In this document: positions 21,341-34,859 of the stretch, one piece after another
Layout of the letters: the number at the start of each line of letters is the position of its first letter
How positions within the stretch are numbered: the first letter of the stretch is position 1
NCBI RefSeq assembly: GCF_029867415.1
Contig: NW_026705008.1
Span: 1,302,001-1,366,000 of the forward strand
Direction of reading: 5' to 3'
DNA length: 64,000 nt
Source: Vicia villosa
Lineage: Eukaryota; Streptophyta; Magnoliopsida; Fabales; Fabaceae
The notes under the pieces: model-generated
Told to the model about the DNA's origin: nothing
Database searches by the model: none
The model's input: only the letters and a program-made list of their open reading frames with translations
Translations under genes and position numbers: made by a program

Positions 21341-22860
21341 ATGACTTTTGTCTCCAATGAAAGAATTTCTGTAAATTTACTTCTCTTTGATGCGAAGAAC
21401 TACGACAAATTGTGCAAGCAAATGACGGTGTTATTTGGCAACCAAGATGTTCATGATGTGATCAAGAATGGTGTGAATCCTCTTATTGAAGGTGCTACTT
21501 CGGAGCAAAGAGCATCACAGAAGGAAGAAAAGAAGAAAGATTACAAGACGTTGTTTTTAATCCAACCATGCGTTGATACGAATAATTTCAAGAAAGTTGG
21601 TGATTGTGAATCATAGAAGAAAGCATGGAAAATCTTGGAGAATGCGTATGTAGGGGATGACAAGGCGAAGGTTGTGAGGTTACAAACTCACAAAAGGTAG
21701 CTTGAGTTGATTCAAATGGAGAAGAAGGAGACCGTCAACAATTTTACGACAAAAATTACTTGGTTGGTGAACCAAGTAAAAGGGTGTGGAGAAACGATTA
21801 CAGAGAAGTGTGTTTTCGCAAAAAAATTGCGTTATTTGACAGCAAGATTTTATAAGATAGTTGTTATGATTGAGGAATAGAAGGATCTTGCGATGATGGG
21901 CAAATAGGAGCTGAAAAGCTCTTTCGAGGCAGATGAGTAAAGAATGGAGAAAAGAAATGTTTATAAGGCAAAAGAGGAGATTACTTTGCAATCCCGTTTC
22001 AATAAGAGAGACGAGAAAGTGAAGGGAAAGTGACCCATGAACAAAGATAGAGGGAACTTTCACAATTTTAGTGGAATAGAGTCCTAAAGTTTTAAGAATT
22101 TAACATTCCAAAAGGATCAAAATAATGGCAATATGGTTGCTGAATCAAACAACTCTATAGGAGGCAATGTTTGAGGTAAATAAGGTAGAAAGATGGTTGA
22201 CAAGAACATTGTGCAGTGTTATATTTGTCAAAAACTTGGTCATTTTGTAAGAGAATGCAATTCCAACAAGAAAGAGCCTCAATAAGATGAAGCTAGAATT
22301 GCTAGACAAGAGTTTGATGATGAGAACATACTCTTGGTCATGATCACAGAAGGAGAATGCAACATCAGCAGCCTGTAAGATAGCAACAATAGAAATTTGA
22401 AAAACATTGCAAAACAAGTGTAACTGGTTGCAGATTTATGCCAACTGGTTACATGTAGGAGAAAATGCAATGGGGACGTTGAAAGAAACGGTGCAATGCA
22501 ACTATAAACGATATTTGGACTCTGGATGTTCAACGCATATGACAGAGAGGAAATATTAGTTTGTTATAATCAATCGTTCCATGAAGAACAACGTGAAGTT
22601 TGTGGATGATACCATTCTAGCGGCAGAAGGAATCAGTAACTTATCAATCGAGAGAAGGGATCATAGATATTCTTTGATAAATGACGTAATGTATATTCCT
22701 AGAATCAAGTGTAATCTTCTAAGTATTGGCCAATTACTTGAGAAAGGTTACAAGAATCATATGGAGAACAAGGTGTTACGTGTTAGGGACGCAAACCGAG
22801 TTTTGGTCTTAAAGCTCGGATGTCTCCCAGTAGAACTTTCAAGATTGAGCTGAAGGTTAT
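21341..22860 (+). pseudogene. Ty1/copia gag-protease remnant
   Basis: The frame opens with a copia gag N-terminus (ATG 21341) and continues past several in-frame stops (for example near 21614 and 21700). A CCHC zinc knuckle, CYICQKLGHFVREC, lies near 22215-22260. The protease signature LDSGCSTHMTE is at about 22515-22550, and a pre-integrase segment containing CNLLSIGQLLEKGYKNH at about 22700-22760. Integrase, reverse transcriptase and the 3' LTR are missing, so this is a truncated, inactive copy. The layout resembles Tnt1-type elements. Confidence 0.85.
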
Positions 22861-23300
22861 GGGGCATCACTATCTTGATACCGTGTTGAAAGTATATTGG
22901 AGTACTTTTAATTTATCTTTTCTAAAAGGGATTGGTGTGATATTACCGCCGTTCTATAGTTTAGATTGTCTTGAGCTAGAGTTACTTTTAGTTTGGTTTT
23001 GTTAAAGATCATTCACAAATTTTAGTAGCAAAGATAAAAATAAGGAAAGTTCTAAGGTTTTAAAGAAAAATCAAGACTTTATTTCATCAACCTTATTTGT
23101 ATGTCTCCTACTAATCATGCATATGAACTTGTTACTAATCAATATTATCACGTATCGTTCGTCTATACCGTCCGTGTCCGAAACGGTATAGCAAGTTTTA
23201 TCGTATTGTTAAACCAACGATTTCTCAACCGATCAAACAACACAAATAACATTTATAAACCCAACCATTAATTCCATGTCTAGACTTAATGTTTGATAGA
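22861..23300. other. Spacer between copia remnant and Mutator-like gene
   Basis: No gene or clear repeat is recognised. It contains a short run around 23150-23215 with CG-rich words such as CGTATCGTTCG. Confidence 0.4.
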
Positions 23301-25878
23301 TGATAAAGTTAGGTCAAGATGTAAATATTGCGACCGTCCTTCCATGACTGATTGTCCAATACCATTCTCTGAGTTCTTGCCCTTTTTTCGTCTTTTTATT
23401 TCCACCATTTGGAATTTCTCTCTCAGCGGCTCTCTTTCCTTTACACGTTCGCTTATTATGTCCCATACTCCTGCATTTCTTGCATTTGACAGTTTGAAGA
23501 CTTATGGAAAATGTATTTTTGTTTCTCGGATCATCAATAGATATCATCATGGCTGAAAGGTTGATTAAGTGAGTAACATCAGTGGGCCATTGGTTAGCAT
23601 AATGATATGGCTATAAGTAGCCAGCACAGGTGACCTCCTATACATAAAAAAATGATGCATTAGTAATTTAACATAATATGTCTAAGTAATATAAGTTAAT
23701 GTAATATGAGAAGGTGTTTCCTATATTATGATGAAACATAATCTTCCGGGTCCTTCTTGTTAAACTATATGCATGTGATAACATGACAACATGGTATTCT
23801 AGTTAAATCTCACCCCCTACAAGCACACTACTTTTGCATTAAGTTAACATCATATGTCTCAATACCATTTGAACCCCTAAGTATAGCAAAGTCATCATCG
23901 GAGTGCCATATTGTACTCTATCACTCTGTTGACCTCTTTGTTTTTTACTAAGACTTGTTGAATTTTAGGAATTCTCACTGTGATGTAATGTTTGATCCCT
24001 TCAAGTAGTGTAATGATTAACATGTCTCTATACTTATACATATTATTAACTTGCAAGTTGCAATGTGTGTCTGTCTTAAAATGAGATATACTCTAACATG
24101 CAACAAGTACATCCATCATGTCTTTCCAAGCATTAACATTAAGCTCTTTCATCTGATTCATTGCACTCTCTCATCCAAGTAATTTAGTGGCCCTAGTTGC
24201 CCTCCAAAAGCTTCCTTTATTTGTATCCAAGGATATTTCTTCCTCCAAATGCCATATAAATGTTGGACACATAATCTTTGTTCAACATGTTGGCTTGTCT
24301 CTAGAGTAGCTGGGACCAAACCCTAAAGTAATTTAACATAACATAAATGATTGCAAAATGAAATACACATGATAACCAAATGAAATACATATAAGATAAT
24401 GATAATATATACCTTTTATTGATCTGATATAAATCCATAAACCTTGTATTGAAGGGATTGCAAGTCATCGAGTAATAACTTAAGGAACCATTGCCATGAG
24501 TCCTTTTTTTCAGCTTCCACAATGATATAAGCTATTGGTATCATCTTGTTATGTCTATCCTTACCAATAACACCTATCATCTGACCACCAAAGTCCCCTT
24601 TTAGAAAACATGCATCCAATCTAATTGTAGGTCTACACGTGGTTGCGAATGATGTCTTTCATGCTTCTAAACATACATATATTCTTTCAAACACTGGACC
24701 ACCAGCTGAATCATCACACTGAATTTTAACTGTGGAGTTTGGATTTAAGTTTAACAACTCCTCGTCATAACTCTTAAGAGGTTTGGAGTGTTGACGACCA
24801 TCACCTTGAATCAACTCTATTTCTTTTTTCTTGGCTCTATAAGCTTGATCCTTTGACAAATTCACCCCCACTTCTCAATGGCTTATGCAATCAACCATTT
24901 AGTTTTCATTTCAGGGGTGTGTCTTAGTGCATGCATAAATTTTCGAGCTAACCAATCTATTTTCGCTTGTCTATTCCTGAGTGTCCTATGACAATTATGT
25001 TGATTGTAACACCCTACATTTTCCTTCGAGTAATTATAGATAAAATCAGAGTAATTTAAAAACATTCATACAATTAGGATACTACCTTCATCAACACAAA
25101 CCTGCTTATATCATATAACATGTAACACATACAACTTTTTAATATTATTAATAATAACGGTAACAAACATCATCATGTCTAACTTCATTTTATTGCAGCG
25201 GAAAACATCAACAAATTATTATTTTAATATTAAAAAATATAAACATAATTTATGGTAATTAAAAAGAGATAATAGACATTGGAGGTATCATAGTACTCTC
25301 CACAAAATATAAATTAAACACAAAAGCATTTTATTCCCCAGTGTTACATATCAAAGCAGACGCCGACTCGACAAAAGCAATAATAAGAAGCATTCTCTTC
25401 TACTCACCTCCACACCTTTACTACAAATCACTTGCGCGTTGCCCACGTGGAGACAACATTCAAACATAAGGGGTGAAATATCACAATCATATAAGGCAAT
25501 GCATAATCATCCATTCTACCAATCACACTTTCATCCAATTCAAACACAAAACAACACAACAATTATTCAATGTAATGAGACTCAATAACCATGACTCAAT
25601 GCATGTGGTACCAATACATGAACTCTCGGGTCCACTCGCTCTCCATCCCCTCCATAGGACCAGAGCACACCAAAATTCGTTACCATCTACTATCTAACAT
25701 TTACTAAGAGATTGACCAAACTCCCTAAATTGTCTTTCTTTAAAAAATAATTTACACTACAAATTGGACATTTCGGTAACTAACAAAATAAGCCTTCACT
25801 TTTTCATCTTTTTTGATTTCTTGCACCAAGTGTTCCACTTTCATTGGTCCACACACTTTCTACAACATAATACACTAC

Positions 25879-26041
<163 letters not shown>

Positions 26042-27204
26042 TTCTCTCTTTCTCTTTACTCTCTCTCTTCAATACATAATTAGTGTCATTCTAAATGTTT
26101 TTGAGAAGAAATGTTACTTTTACATTTCTATCTAAAATTTTACATTTGTATTTGCTAAATTACATTTTTTTTCCAACTCACATGTTCTTTTTTTATATGG
26201 TTAGTTGAATTTTTATGATTATTACTTATTTATAATTAAGTCATTCATTTTAAATTTACATGTTTTTAAATATATTTTATATAATATTAAATAAATTTAC
26301 ATGTTATTAGGTTGTATTTTACTGGTCACTATCAAAATACATATTTTATTTATTTATTCAAATGTTAAAAAAAAAATTATTCTCTTTTCATCTCATGGAT
26401 CAATTTTTTTCTTTGTATAATTATTTAATAATTAAGTAATTCATTTCATACTTATTTGTATTTAAATAATTTTATACCATATCAATTGCATAATTTTAAT
26501 AACATTAAAAATGTATTTATTTCACGGGTCACTAACAAGATAATATTTATTTTAATTTAACGGATCATTATTTTAATTTGAGACAAAATCTTTATTTTTA
26601 AATATTAATTTTTTCTCCGTCTCATAATTATATGTTTCTTCTTTGTCTATGATTATGTAATAAAATTAAATATATATAATTACTGTTCATTTTTAAAAAA
26701 AGTAAATCATTTCAAATTTTACATTTATATCTAAAATTTTACATTTGTATTTGATACTATCTAAGTGTTATGATATTATGACTCATTCATGTGTTATCAC
26801 ATTAACAAATATTTTGTTGTTATTTTTTATTTCAGGATTATTATTTGAAGATTCTAAATTCTTACATATTTTTTTAGTTATTTACACAATATCATAATTA
26901 AATTACCCGTCCTCAAAATCCACGCTGTTGAAATTGCAAAGCATGGTGAAATTGACTATAAAATAGTTGTTAAGCTTGCTGAGGTTTACCCATCCTCAAT
27001 ACTTGGTCATATTTTACGATTGTGTTTTTGACCTATCTTAACCCTTTTTTGTGGATCATTATTTTAACTTAGAACATAAATTTTATACTACTAATATCTT
27101 ATTAGTAAAATTTTTTTAAATGGTTGATTTCCATTTTATATATGCAATTTGGTCAAACTTTTTTACTTCACGTTTTTCTTATCGTTCAAAAAATACTACC
27201 CCAC

Positions 27205-27243
27205 AAATAATGCACACGGGTGACAGCACGGGTCTCTGACTAG
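27205..27243. repeat. Terminal word of a dispersed ACTAG...CCCGTGC repeat
   Basis: On the minus strand this reads ACTAGTCAGAGACCCGTGCT followed by GTCACCCGTGTGCATTA. Similar words occur near 55268-55305 and 55828-55860, suggesting ends of a shared AT-rich MITE family. Full element limits were not resolved. Confidence 0.45.
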
Positions 27244-28219
27244 TTATCATAGGTAAAACTTCACCGATTCCCACCTGGAATCAGCTACTCACACCCAATC
27301 CCCACCATAGGATTGCGAATCATTAAAACAGACCACCATCCAAATACCATGATGCATGATACATAATAAACATGCAACAACACTATACACCAGTGCTGAC
27401 CACCATACACCAAACACATGCTATAAATATCCTGCAACAACACTATAATAACATAGCAAGCAACAACAATGCATTCGCGCATATTTCACACCACAACATA
27501 CAATTACTCACCATACAAAATCATTACACGTTATTTAAATCATTTCCAGAAACATGAATATATTTTTAAATGAAATTACATTGCAACAACTCTTTATAGC
27601 TTCAAACAACGCATAAAACGAACACCCGAAACTCAAGATATGAATTTTTGAAGTTTTACAAAATTCTGCCAGAACAACGTTAATCGGTTAACCCAAAAGC
27701 ATTAATCGGTTTCACCACTTATAGTAGCCTGAATATTCGAATTTTCGCAGCTGTAACCTGTTAAACCAAATGTGCTAACTGGTTACACCCCCCTCCAAAA
27801 GCCTCAATTTCACAATTTTTAACTGTGTTAACTGGTTAACCCAAAAGTTTCAAAAATTTATTGGTAGTCCTCATGCTAAACTTATATAAAATGGACAAGT
27901 TTCAATACATTTTACAAACATTCTCTTCTTGTCATTTTTCCTAAACACAACATTTTTCTTATTCTCCATTGCATACTCTTTTATGGCATATTTGACTTGC
28001 AACTTATCCTTGAACATCATCCCTATTTCAAATTTTGTACTTTTCTTAAATGTTGGAAACCTTTCCATGTCATCTTCAACATCACTATCTGGTAGAGTAT
28101 GAAGCTCATATGAATCACAACTTTCATTATCAGAAATAACATCCAATCTTGAAGGTTACTCTATTGAAACTTTAGGGAGAACTGTAGTATAATCAACACC
28201 AACATCATGACCTAAGTTC

Positions 28220-28500
28220 CACTCATTACTATCATCATCATCATCATCATCTTCTTCTTCCTCTTCTTCCTCATTACTCATGCTATAATCAGGATCTTTT
28301 TCACTATCTTCATTAGCATCAATATTTGCATCTTCAACATTGACATCTTCAACATTAGCATACTCAATATTAGCATTTTCAACAATAACCTCTTCAACAT
28401 TAGCATCTTCAACAATAACACCTTCAATATTAACCTCTTCAACATCAACAGCTTCAACATTAGAATCTTCAACAATAACATCTTCAAAACCTTTTCAACA
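28220..28500 (-). repeat. Coding minisatellite in the transposase N-terminus
   Basis: Imperfect 15-18-bp repeats of the type CATCTTCAACATTAG on plus translate on minus to repeated VE-D/E-(A/V)-N-V/I units. They are followed by a Glu/Asp run from (ATC)n and (TTC)n at about 28229-28275. The tract makes a strongly acidic low-complexity region upstream of the DNA-binding segment. Confidence 0.8.
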
Positions 28501-28904
28501 TTGTGTTCAACATAAATGTTAATGACTTTAAATTCTCTAACATCTTCCATGAAGTTCGAAGTTCACAAGAAAATGAAAACTTAGGGTTCAAATACCATAA
28601 ACACCTTATATTACAATATCCCTCACTTTTAATCATTCTTTCAATTTGCATATAGGACAATAAGTCCACATCCTAATCCTAGTTCATTTCAGAAACAATC
28701 CCATCAACATACAACTTAACTGGATGGTAAGGTAAACCAAATGACCCCTATGATGTATTATAAGTCTAACAAGTTGTTCCTTAATTGGCCTACACGCAAA
28801 AAAACATAGCACAGTAAATTTGGGCCAAAAACACAAATGAGACCACAAAAAAGTAATAAAATAACTACTCATAACAGACAAATTAGGGACAAGAAAAAAT
28901 GATA

Positions 28905-29130
28905 ATGTGACCACAACAAAATACAAACATAAACAAATCTTCGAACATTTGAACATTGAAACTAGGACCACAACAGAATAAAAACATAAAGTAATCTTCG
29001 AACATGAAAAATTGGAACAGGGACCTTGAAACAGAACATAAACTACTAAACATCCAAGTAAATTTTTTGAAACTAGCACCATAATACCAAGCTAAACCAT
29101 AACAGCAAAATACAAACCTCGAAACATAAT
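28905..29130. repeat. Degenerate tandem repeat, about 58-bp unit
   Basis: Blocks starting ACCACAACA(A/G)AATA(C/A)AAACAT recur at about 28912 and 28970, with weaker copies to about 29120. The track lies just upstream of the Mutator-like coding remnant and may be part of that element's terminal region. Confidence 0.5.
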
Positions 29131-29133
29131 AAG

Positions 29134-29855
29134 TAGGGCTGGCAATGAACCACACTAACTCGATAATAGTTCGAAACTCGATTCGAAAATTAAATCGATG
29201 AACTAGGTTCATGAACCAAATGAGCTGAGTATGAGCTAAAAACTAAGTTCGTTAACTAAATGAGCTGAGCTTGAACTATACATAGTTCGACTCGTTAGGT
29301 TCATGAGTCAACTCGATTATATATGAGATAGATTATATTATCTTTAAGAGTAGGTTTAAATATTTGCTCTAAATCTTAGTATCATATTTTATTTTAATCT
29401 AACGATTTTAATTGATAATTTATATTCTCTAGTGAGTAAAGTATTTATACAAATAATTATACAAATACACAACATATAAATTCCAATCTTATAACTTTTA
29501 TTTTATTTCTATATTTTTGATTTAAAAAATATTAATTTAAAATGTCAAATGTATATGTAAAAAACTAGACTTTAAAAAATTACTTTTAAGTCCGTGAAAT
29601 AAGCGAGTTGAAACTAACAAGATAAACCTAACGAGCTGAATCGATATGTTCGTGAACTTCTAACAAGTCAAGTTTGACCTAAAAAAAAGTTCGAGATAAA
29701 CTCGAACTCGAACTCAAACTCGGCCAATCCTTAACGAGTCGAGTTTGAGCTGGAAAAAAAATTTGTCATCAACTCGAACTCGAACTCGGCCAATTCTTAA
29801 TGAGTCAAACTGAGCTGAGGCGAGTTCGACTCGACTCGACTCATTTCCAGCCCTA
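29134..29855. mobile_element. hAT-like non-autonomous element with 8-bp TSD
   Basis: The element starts TAGGGCTGGCAATGA and ends TCATTTCCAGCCCTA (inverted repeat, one mismatch). It is bounded by ATAATAAG at 29126-29133 and 29856-29863. The 722-bp interior has many GAGTTCGA/TCGAACTC words, which make it strongly self-complementary near the ends. There is no transposase frame. Confidence 0.87.
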
Positions 29856-29863
29856 ATAATAAG

Positions 29864-30600
29864 GGTGTAACATTTCTAAAACAAAGAAATGCATGATTCT
29901 TGGATTGTAAACGTGATAAACGGTTTAAGGATTATTCAATAGAGAACGCGATTCGACGATTCAAAGATTGATAACACGAACAACGATTCCTGAAGTAATG
30001 GCAATGGAGAGGAACGAAACAATGACAATGGAGATAAAAAGTTAAGATTTGTTTTTGAAAATGATGAATGAATCAATTTTATTAAAATGATATTGTGTGG
30101 AAATAGTTTTATTAATAAAATTATAAATTTTAATAAAATAATATTAAATTAAATGAATAAATCTTTTTTTGAATGAATTAATATAATTATTAAAATAAAT
30201 GTGTTTAAAGTGGGGATCTCTCAAGTCATAAAAACGTAAAAACATGTGGCATCTCACTAAAAATAAAATTCCAATTTTACTGATTAAAATAAAAATAAAA
30301 ATAAAATAAATATCTGATTTTTAAAATTGAGGAATCAAAACTAAAAGAATAGAGATCAAAGTTGCATTTAAATCAATTAATAATAAAAAATTAAAAAATT
30401 GTTGACGTGGCACAATCATGGGCAAGAGATGAATCGAATGGTCTATATTCAGACGATTTCACTGCCTGCGTGAAACTTCAACTGCGCCTGCCGGAAATTG
30501 TAGAATCCAAACACTAGCCCCCAAGCACAAGCAAGGGTTTTGGGTTTTGCAACTTCAAATTGAACCACCACGCCTCTCTTTCCCTCTCACGGAGCCTACA
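29864..30600. other. Intergenic DNA upstream of the TIM22 gene
   Basis: AT-rich spacer to about 30400, then more balanced sequence leading to the TIM22 5' UTR. No gene is recognised. Confidence 0.5.
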
Positions 30601-30673
30601 GCGTATTCATCCTTCTCACCAGTGGTCACTCTCCTCTCTCTCTCATCTGTATTTTGTTGCCCCGAATTCTTAG

Positions 30674-30814
30674 GTTTGTAATTTTCGCCATCAATTTAAT
30701 GTAGTTTCATTGATTGAAAATATAGAACCCATCATCATCAATTCAATGTATATTTTATGATTTCACTCATGTATATAATGCACAATTTGAAGTGCTTTAT
30801 TGTTCATTGCACAG
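30674..30814 (+). other. Possible 5' UTR intron of the TIM22 gene
   Basis: A donor (TTAG|GTTTGTAA at 30674) and an acceptor (TTGCACAG| ending 30814) frame AT-rich sequence just upstream of the ATG. Leader introns are common in plant genes; this one is inferred and has no transcript support. Confidence 0.4.
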
Positions 30815-30856
30815 CTTGTGTGGTGATTTCAATTCAACTTGCTTTGTGCTTCAACA

Positions 30857-33535
30857 ATGGCGGATGGCTCGGAAAAAACTGTTCCAAATGATTCTGCAAA
30901 CTCAAAAGAAGTTGAGAAGCCTCAGATTCAGCCCATAGGTTTGCCCACTGTTGAGGAAATTCGAGGCCAAGATATCTGGAACAATTGCGCTGTGCGTAGT
31001 GTTGTTAGCGGAGTCATGGGTATGATCTTTGAACCTCCACTTTCTTTATGCCAGTTTTCCAAGTATTTGTTACTATGCTAAATATCAAATGTCATAGAAG
31101 AATAATTTCAGAGACTTCGCTAACTGTTGTTGTATGTACTGTTAAAGAAATGTTTGTTGGGATTTATGTGATGAATTATAGGTGGTGGTCTTGGCATCTT
31201 TATGGGATTGTTTCTTGGAGCACTGGACAACCCTCTAATGCAAGAGGAAATGACTGGCAGACAACAAATTATATTTCAAGCAAAGCAGATGGGGCGAAGG
31301 AGTTGGAGTTCAGCCAAAGCATTTGCTGTTATGGGTTTTGTATTCTCAGCTGCCGAGTGTGTTGTTGAGAAGGTCTAATGGATTTGCGTATGAAAATATA
31401 TATTTACATCAAGCGTGTGAGTTTAATTCTTCTTCCTATCATCTGGGTCCTTTTTTTCTTTCAGGCACGAGCAAAACACGACATCACAAATACTGCTATT
31501 GCTGGATGTACTACTGGAGGTGCTATATCAGCAAAAGGTAACCCTCTTTTTCATTCATTTCCTGTCGTTTATAATGTTTTTGTCTCTCAAAGCCTGTATT
31601 TAAGAAATGACGGGGACATGGCCTGGCATACCTCCTATGAGGCGTGACAGCATAAAAATTTCCTATAAAAAACCAATGCTGAGTGACCAGAAGTTACTAG
31701 CCTAATGATTTCTTATTCTTGGGTGATAGGGACTTTGGTAATGGATTGCCAATGAAACTAAATTTTAGCCAAATGCTAGAGCATACCTTTGGTTGTTGTG
31801 GTAAACTAAGTCCTGTAATTCTGTTTGGCAAAGTGATAAACTAAAAGCAAGGCTGAGTTTATGCTCTGTCTTTCACCCTAGTCTAATCCAATATTTACCT
31901 AAGATTGAAAAGGTGAGTTAAAGATTTTAAATCACAAGATAGTAACATGGATCTTATAATCCTACAAAATTCATAAAACTCATCTATATATATCTATATT
32001 TAAATCAATTTTCACGTATATATGCAATATACAATAGCATAAATAAGAAAAATGATCCTCAGATTACTACAAACACTTAGTTAACCTTAAATTTTAAGTC
32101 CTTATTAAAGTCATACACAATTTATAAGTCACAAATTACCAATTTAAGCCAGAGAACACGTGTTACTTAACAACTCTAATGATAGAAATACCAAACTCCA
32201 AGTTTTTAACAAGTGGCAAGACATAAAAATCAAAATTAAGTAGTCAAATTTTAGATATCTAATCCGGACATTCTTTCCAGTTTAAATCATCAATACCACC
32301 AAGATATTTGCCCATCCCACCAATCTTATTAGTAAGATTGTCTATTCCACTTAATCCTAACAGATTGCGATTAGGCCTGTTATTGTGAATTTGGTATCGT
32401 CCAAGTCGTGAAAATTAATGTATTGTCATGGTGTGGGGGATTCTTCATACGGTGTTTGGATGGTTAGGAATTTAGAATGAAGAGTATTTATAAGAGTGAT
32501 TAAGGTGGGTGAAGAGCTGGATTTTGTCTCTTTTGGGAGACATCTTTGCTTGGCAAGAAATGTATGGCAACAAAGGTTGCACTTAGACATCATTGCCTTG
32601 GTAGTGCATACTAAAGGAGGTGGGGTTGAGCTTGTCGGGGACTAGTGAGTAAGGATGATGGATGCAGTGCATGCACACAAGCATTGGTACTTCATAAATT
32701 AGGCTCACATGCATTTGGAAGAGAGAATGCTACTCACTATAGCTAAGCTTGAAGCTACATATACCAGTACCGACTCTCAATAGGGTCTCCTACTAAAAAG
32801 CCTTGATGTAGTATCCTAATATTAAGACCCCACAAAACCCCAAAGAATAAAGGGAGTGCCTTAAAGAAAGGACTGCTTCTCTAATTCTCTATTGAGTGTG
32901 GTACAAAAGGAGTATGGTGTGGGATGAAAAGCACATAGTTGGCTATGTCAAATGTACTTTCAGAAGTTTGCTAATGTGGTGGCTCCCAAACATTTATCTT
33001 GATATATTTCACCCAAAACAGAAGGTTATTTGTATTGTTTATCCATTTTCAAAGTTGTTTTCTATTTAAATATAACTTAGTGCTGTTGATGTAAATAAAA
33101 AAATCAGAATAAACAGTTGTAACAGCAAGTTCTCATTTCATGGTAGTTCTGAAAGTGGTTGTAGTGCTTGCATGATATAGGCAGTAGGCAGTAATTTCAG
33201 TTTTAGATCTCTCGTTCTTTCATTCATCCATTCCCTCTATGCTGAATAAAAGTTGTGCATTGTAGACTGTTAAGATGAAAAGCAAATTGATGTAAAAAAG
33301 AGAAAAAGAAACAATAATCAGGCTGGATAATGAACTGGCAAATCAGGAATTGAAGCCATCAATGCTACTCGTTTTACAAATATGCGCTCTCTACGTGTGT
33401 TTCGCAATGACATTTCATTGATATTTCCAATGTTTTTGTGTGGTTGTAGGTGGTCCAAAAGCTGCATGCTTTGGATGTGCGGGATTTGCTGCATTTTCTG
33501 TCGTGATAGAGAAGTTTTTGGAGAGGCATCAATAA
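30857..33535 (+). CDS. TIM22: TIM22-family mitochondrial inner-membrane translocase subunit
   Basis: Predicted channel subunit of the TIM22 complex, which inserts carrier proteins into the mitochondrial inner membrane (family knowledge). Four exons: 30857-31019, 31182-31372, 31465-31537 and 33450-33535. Borders are GT/AG and frame is kept across split codons, giving 513 nt and 170 aa, close to the roughly 170 aa of plant TIM22. The N-terminus is hydrophilic. The Tim17/22/23 domain covers about residues 45-165, with Gly-rich membrane segments GGGLGIFMGLFLGALDNP, FAVMGFVFSAAECVVEK, AGCTTGGAISAKGGPKAA and GCAGFAAFSVVIEKFLE. Two Cys (in NNCAVRS and GCTTGG) occupy places where TIM22 proteins form an internal disulfide. 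The ATG at 30857 is the first in frame. Intron 3 (1912 bp) is far longer than introns 1 and 2 (162 and 92 bp). Confidence 0.92.
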
Positions 33536-34160
33536 GTTAATTGACTTGGACCAATTTTGTTTTCTTCAATCATAGTTTGAGTTCTTGATAAAAATGCTTT
33601 GCCCATATGATAAAAGATGATAGGGAGTTACATATATTACAGTATTATTTCACTTATGTAATTTATTTGTATACAATGTCATTGGCGGATGCATTCTACA
33701 ATTTCTACTTTAGTATTGGAAAATGCTATATATTACAAATAATTGGGACCGACTCTTTCAAGTGCTTAGCACACAAATATTAGTGCTAGTATTAGTTAAT
33801 TTTAACAGTTTTTTCTTTGTAATAATTCATTACTCTAATTTTGAAAGATTTTATGATGTAGAAGTATTCCTTGGCTTCTTAAAATCCCCCCTGGTATATT
33901 TTTTTTTAGTCGAAAATATATTAAATTTTGGTTATTCGGTAAAAGTTAGATTGTCTTGGTTTTTACTACTCATCTGTATTCTCTAACTTGGAAGTTGCAT
34001 CGCCTCGAGTGTATTCTTAATTTTCTCTTAACTTATAAAGGCATTCTTCTAATTACAATTTTGTCCGAGAATCAAGCATATGCCTTCTACAATCCTCCGT
34101 AGAATATGGGTAGTGTGTTACCTTGATATTGTTATTGAACATCTATTAAATAAACATTTT
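33536..34160. other. 3' region of the TIM22 gene and spacer
   Basis: Presumed 3' UTR followed by AT-rich spacer. The frame at 33723-33986 is hydrophobic by composition and matches no family I know. Confidence 0.45.
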
Positions 34161-34169
34161 TATTTATCG

Positions 34170-34800
34170 ATTTCTTTTGTTTGTAAAGTGTTATGCAAAG
34201 GATTGATTCATCTGATTTATTTTTCCTAATCTGCCATCATAGTACTGAAGATGTTGTGCATGTGCTGGTGAATTGTGATTTTCCTTTAGCAAGTTTGGAG
34301 TCACTTCTGAATTCTTTCACAATTACTAATTTTTGGATGCTCATTAGTTTGTGCAACAAACACAAACTGGCCATGGAGACATTCTGGGCTTTAGTGTTTG
34401 GAGTAGTTTTAAATAACTTGTGGAGGAATATGAATGAAGGGGTGCAAATAGTCCCGTTTGTGATATTCAACTGTAAGAATAAAATTGATGCTTTTAATTC
34501 ACCCATTTTATTTAGTCAAATTGGATGCAGATGGTGCTGTTAGCGCTAATCTCCGGAGTGATTAAAAACCACATAGAATAACTTATTGCAACATATGTTG
34601 AGTTCATCGACTCTATAGGTTATGGAAAGGCTTTGTTTGATAGATCCAACGTGTTAAAAGAGTATAATTTATTACATTTAAGCTATGCTTCTATATCATC
34701 AAATGGAAATTGCAGAATAGAAGAGAGCGAAGATTTCATTAGTTTGGATTTTTCCACGACGCAACCAAAAAAAACTTCATTTCACCCAAATCAGAAGCAA
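34170..34800 (+). pseudogene. LINE 3' remnant (zinc-binding RT tail and RNase H start)
   Basis: The plus-strand frame at 34193-34543 contains CHHSTEDVVHVLVNCDFPLA, which fits the zinc-binding region after the reverse transcriptase in plant LINEs (C..C...E...H.L..C). About 230 bp later KLDADGAVS resembles the start of the LINE-encoded RNase H domain. Coding is broken on both sides. It is a short, old fragment. Confidence 0.6.
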
Positions 34801-34859
34801 AATGGTGGTAAGCAACAATACCACTCCATTCTACTCCGCGCTTCTTCTGATTTTAACTA

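Noticed and set aside
28905..29130. CRISPR-like array of regular repeats
   Set aside because: The units are degenerate tandem repeats without distinct spacers, in plant nuclear DNA.
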